The position numbers and the translations under genes are program-made. This document shows positions 61,379-64,000 of a stretch of 64,000 bases of DNA, piece by piece (the first letter of the stretch is position 1; the number at the start of each line of letters is the position of its first letter). The notes under the pieces were generated by a model. That model was not told where the DNA came from. It was given only the letters and a program-made list of their open reading frames with translations, and made no database searches. This DNA comes from MA-ANB-1 sp965216445 (lineage in GTDB: Bacteria > Actinomycetota > Acidimicrobiia > Spongiisociales > ZC4RG35), in the NCBI GenBank assembly GCA_965216445.1, contig OZ244166.1, positions 1,984,001-2,048,000 on the forward strand. The letters are read 5' to 3'.

Positions 61379-62161
61379 TGCTCTGGTTTCGCCACCATCG
61401 ACAATCAACGACGACCCTGTGATGTGCCGGGCGGCGTCCGAGGCGAGGAAGGCTGCGACGGACGCCTGCTCCTCGGGTTGGGCCATACGCCCGACGGGGA
61501 TCCGCGCCTCAGTCTTGGCCAACTCCTCCTCAAGGGATATCCCCGCTTTCGAGGCACGGGCATTTGCCAGCTCGATGGCCCTCGCCGTCGCCGTGGGCCC
61601 CGGTCCGAGGTTGTTGACGGTGATTCCGAATTCGGCCACTTCGACAGCCAGGGTCTTGGCCATCCCGGCGACAGCGAGCCTCATCGCATTGGAAATGATG
61701 AGATTGTCGATTGGCTCCCGCAGGGTTCGGGAAGTGAAGTTAATGACCCGACCCCAACGGTTCTCTTTCATACCGGGTAGGACCCCTCGAATCAGCCTCA
61801 CCGAACTCATGAACGTGAGATCGAAGGCGCCACGCCACATCTCATCGGTCGCTTGATCGAAGGGGCCGGGCGGTGGACCGCCCGAGTTCGTGACGAGAAT
61901 GTCGACGCGACCTTTCCATGCCAATACGTCGGTCAATAGCCGGTCGATTGACTCAGCGCGTTTGAAGTCAACTGGCCAGCCCTCGACGTCTCCGTTGCTG
62001 GTTGCGGAGATCTCGGCCTTAGTTTCGGCTAGAGCCGCCTCGTCGAAGTCACAGAGCGCGACATGACAGCCTTCTTGAGCCAACTTCTCGGCCGTTGCTC
62101 GACCCAAGCCATTGGCAGATGCGCCCACCAATGCAGTCTTTCCTCCAATCCCGAGATCCAT
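61373..62161 (-). CDS. SDR-fold protein lacking YxxxK
   Basis: A 262-residue SDR from ATG 62161 after AAAGGACAAC. Cofactor region GGKTALVGASANGLGRA and VTNSGGPPPGPF are typical, but the catalytic YxxxK is replaced by NLIISNAMRLAVAG, so the Tyr is absent and the Lys is Arg. This pattern is seen in a recognised FabG-like subgroup whose reaction is unclear. It is divergent from the glycosidase-like gene. Confidence 0.88.
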   Translation of the reverse strand: MDLGIGGKTALVGASANGLGRATAEKLAQEGCHVALCDFDEAALAETKAEISATSNGDVEGWPVDFKRAESIDRLLTDVLAWKGRVDILVTNSGGPPPGPFDQATDEMWRGAFDLTFMSSVRLIRGVLPGMKENRWGRVINFTSRTLREPIDNLIISNAMRLAVAGMAKTLAVEVAEFGITVNNLGPGPTATARAIELANARASKAGISLEEELAKTEARIPVGRMAQPEEQASVAAFLASDAARHITGSSLIVDGGETRAL

Positions 62162-62198
62162 GTTGTCCTTTCGTAGCCGCGTGGAGTTACCTGCCAAA

Positions 62199-62213
62199 GG
62201 TTAACAGTTGACC
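62199..62213. promoter_or_regulatory. Putative GntR operator between SDR and glycosidase-like genes
   Basis: GGTTAACAGTTGACC is an imperfect palindrome matching the core GTCAACnGTTGAC with one change, centred between two divergent start codons at 62161 and 62268. Confidence 0.45.
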
Positions 62214-62267
62214 GATGACAGCCTCTCTCGAGTCGGTTATGGTTCGCTGACCACGCGAAAGGAACTC

Positions 62268-63689
62268 ATGAAGCCTGATCCCAGTAACAAGTTCGTCGGG
62301 ATTCAGATCAGCCCGATCAGTTTCGTGGACGAAGGGGTCGACTCCGTCCTGGATACTCTTCACGAACGGGTCGGAGTCAACGTGCTCATGGTGGGCACGG
62401 TCTCGTGGCTCGGTCTCAAGGCCGGCCGAAGCATCTCGCATGAACTCGATGGTTGGCCGGATCACGGCATCCCTGAGCCACTTCGAATGAAAGGCGGTGC
62501 GTATTTCGAACCCAATCAGGATTATTACTCGTCCACGTTCATCAAAGACTTCCGAGCGCTCGACCCGGAGATGGAAGGTATCGACATCCTCGAGTTGATC
62601 ACACCCAGCGCTCGGAAGCGAGGGATGAGGATCATGCCTGAGCTGATGGAACCTCTCTTCAGCTACGCCGGACACGGCTCGGCCGAGAACCCGGATATCC
62701 CCAACCTGGTACAGACGATGGAGGTCGACTTCTTGGGACGGATCGGTTCGGCACCATGCACCAACAATCCGGATTACCGAACGTGGTGGCATTCGATGAT
62801 CGAAGACCAGTGTCGCAACTACGACATCGATGGTCTGATGTGGTGCAATGAGAGGAGGAGCCCGATCGACCAAATGATGCACGGCGAGACGGCTTCCTGC
62901 TTTTGTGAACACTGCAGGGCTTTGGCTACTCGTCGTGGTCTCGACGTCGAGTCTGTAATTGAAGGAGTCCGCAATGTCCAACGCTTTTTTGATGAATCTC
63001 GTGCTGGTGAGGATTTTGTCGACGGGGCTTTCATCGAGTTCCTCCGGGTGCTCTGGGCCAACCCCGAGGTGCTCCTCTGGGAGCGCTTCTGGCTCGAACG
63101 CAACAAGGCGCTCGACAAGGAACTGTACGGAATTGTCAAATGGTGCGATCCATCGTTGGAATTCGGCTTGAACGTCTGGAACAGAAACCACTTCAACCCC
63201 TTCCGAAAAGCTCAGTGGCCATGGGCGGAGCAGACCGCCTACTCAGACTGGGTAAAACCGATCACCTACCAGCACCAATCGGGTGAGGTCTACAAGAATG
63301 AGATGAGCGACCTTTACAGCACCTTCCTCAGGGACGTCCCTCCCCAAGACATCACCCCACTGATGTACCAACTTCTGGGACTCGACGAGGCGCCTTGGGA
63401 CGAACTGAGTCAGGCCGGCATGGACCCCGATACTTACGTATATGGCCAGTGCGCGGACGCGGTCCGGGGAGTCGAGGGAAAGGTCCCGGTGTACATGGGC
63501 TTGGGAGTTGACGCGCCGCGAACAACCCCGGATCAGGCGAAGTGCACCCCTGACATCGTTTACCGAAGTGTCCTCGCAACCTTCCGAGCCGGGGGGGAGG
63601 GAGTGATCTACGCTCCCAACTACGCCAGCATGAAACTGACGAATCTCGACGGTGGCGCTGAGGCGCTCAAAGAACTCGGATTGATGTAG
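62268..63689 (+). CDS. TIM-barrel glycosidase-like protein of unknown specificity
   Basis: A 473-residue protein from ATG 62268, five nucleotides after GAAAGGA. It opens GIQISPISFVDEGVDSVLDT and contains YDIDGLMWCNERRSPIDQMM, where an Asp/Glu pair follows a beta-strand as in glycoside hydrolase active sites. A C-x-C-x2-C cluster in ASCFCEHCRALATRRG is typical of uncharacterised glycosyl-hydrolase-like families, and GEGVIYAPNYASMKL ends the barrel. I cannot name the family. There is no signal peptide, so it is cytoplasmic. Confidence 0.78.
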   Translation: MKPDPSNKFVGIQISPISFVDEGVDSVLDTLHERVGVNVLMVGTVSWLGLKAGRSISHELDGWPDHGIPEPLRMKGGAYFEPNQDYYSSTFIKDFRALDPEMEGIDILELITPSARKRGMRIMPELMEPLFSYAGHGSAENPDIPNLVQTMEVDFLGRIGSAPCTNNPDYRTWWHSMIEDQCRNYDIDGLMWCNERRSPIDQMMHGETASCFCEHCRALATRRGLDVESVIEGVRNVQRFFDESRAGEDFVDGAFIEFLRVLWANPEVLLWERFWLERNKALDKELYGIVKWCDPSLEFGLNVWNRNHFNPFRKAQWPWAEQTAYSDWVKPITYQHQSGEVYKNEMSDLYSTFLRDVPPQDITPLMYQLLGLDEAPWDELSQAGMDPDTYVYGQCADAVRGVEGKVPVYMGLGVDAPRTTPDQAKCTPDIVYRSVLATFRAGGEGVIYAPNYASMKLTNLDGGAEALKELGLM

Positions 63690-64000
63690 CTAGAACGTAA
63701 AGGTTTCCCAAGGATGCTCATTTGGGGAACCCCAAACCGCCTGCACTTCTCGCGCTCCAGGCTTCATCACGACAGCACCACAGGTTGCCCCGTCATGGGC
63801 TTCAATCCCAAGTCGAGATATGCGCGGATCACTGAAGAACCGCTCAAGGTCGTCGGCGGATTCCCGGGCAATCTCCAGACGAAGGTTCGAGTCTTCGCTC
63901 AGTTCGAACCCAACTTCAACCTCGCCAGCCGCCGTCTCCGCCGAGAGACAATGGTTGGAATGAACTAGCGGCGCGGCCTCTGAGCGCTGAACCGAAACCG
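63690..64000 (-). CDS. C45 acyltransferase-like protein, C-terminal part (cut by window edge)
   Basis: An open frame enters from beyond 64000 and ends at TAG 63690-63692, giving 102 C-terminal residues. It contains LVHSNHCLSAETAAGEVEVG, which matches the conserved (V/F)HxNH segment of the acyl-CoA:6-aminopenicillanate acyltransferase (C45) family, and ends with GAVVMKPGAREVQAVWGSPN, typical of its last strands. Members process amide bonds after autocleavage at a Cys that lies outside the window. Its stop codon immediately follows that of the convergent glycosidase-like gene. Confidence 0.75.
   Translation of the reverse strand, partial: VSVQRSEAAPLVHSNHCLSAETAAGEVEVGFELSEDSNLRLEIARESADDLERFFSDPRISRLGIEAHDGATCGAVVMKPGAREVQAVWGSPNEHPWETFTF

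Noticed and set aside
63714..63968. An 84-codon plus-strand frame near the right edge
   Set aside because: It is antisense to the C45-like C-terminus, which has recognisable motifs and runs off the window.

Overview
The window looks like a moderately GC-rich chromosomal segment of an actinomycetote. The best guess is an Acidimicrobiia-like lineage. The evidence is a UPF0182 membrane protein, a YlbL-type PDZ/Lon protease, a DivIVA-type coiled-coil protein, a DUF2342-type protein, a LivHM-SBP-LivFG transporter linked to an acyl-CoA synthetase, and frequent GTG/TTG starts with 4-bp gene overlaps. I see no rRNA, tRNA, insertion sequence, prophage or CRISPR array.

Left part (0-36.8 kb, core and housekeeping). 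infA (IF-1) and UPF0182 come first, then a 0.6-kb block of imperfect tandem repeats, a DivIVA protein with an unusual Cys/His tail, YlbL, bioY and a DUF2867 gene. A minus-strand transcription unit then runs acyl-CoA synthetase, livH, livM, substrate-binding lipoprotein, livF, livG, haloalkane dehalogenase. After moaE come an HtrA-like protease and a DUF2342 protein that has lost its HExxH motif. Next are a peroxiredoxin, an ECF sigma/anti-sigma/RseB-like envelope stress module, a short TTG-started tatA, a ClC channel, ung, clpP, an AHSA1/ArsR pair, an OCD-DAO-NYN/LOTUS operon, a large membrane protein with a split alpha/beta-hydrolase, and an ABC-2 exporter (ATPase plus two permeases).

Right part (36.8-64 kb, accessory catabolic island). 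A NitT/TauT-type ABC importer operon also carries a DMT permease, a hydantoinase-like amidohydrolase and an SDR. It is followed by two more transcription blocks with an alpha/beta-hydrolase, DegT aminotransferase, Zn alcohol dehydrogenase, two M24 creatinase-like hydrolases, a cysteine amidohydrolase, a second DMT permease, a sugar-nucleotide-type epimerase, a class I aminotransferase, a D-2-hydroxyacid dehydrogenase, a second and third amidohydrolase, a DHDPS-like lyase, a GntR/FCD regulator, two Gfo/Idh dehydrogenases, a second SDR, a TIM-barrel glycosidase-like protein and, cut by the right edge, a C45 acyltransferase-like protein. The gene content suggests uptake and hydrolysis of a cyclic or linear amide/ureide compound. 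The substrate is not determinable from sequence.

Two regulatory or structural signals stand out. First, a 17-bp palindrome, CTGTCAACnGTTGACAG, occurs with zero to four mismatches upstream of at least five transcription units of the right-hand island. At two of these it overlaps a TTGACA -35 box, so it is probably the operator of the local GntR regulator. Second, an 11-bp palindrome (TGCACAGTGCA) recurs in units of exactly 36 bp at three separate intergenic loci (19.0, 25.7 and 33.3 kb), which defines an uncharacterised dispersed repeat family.
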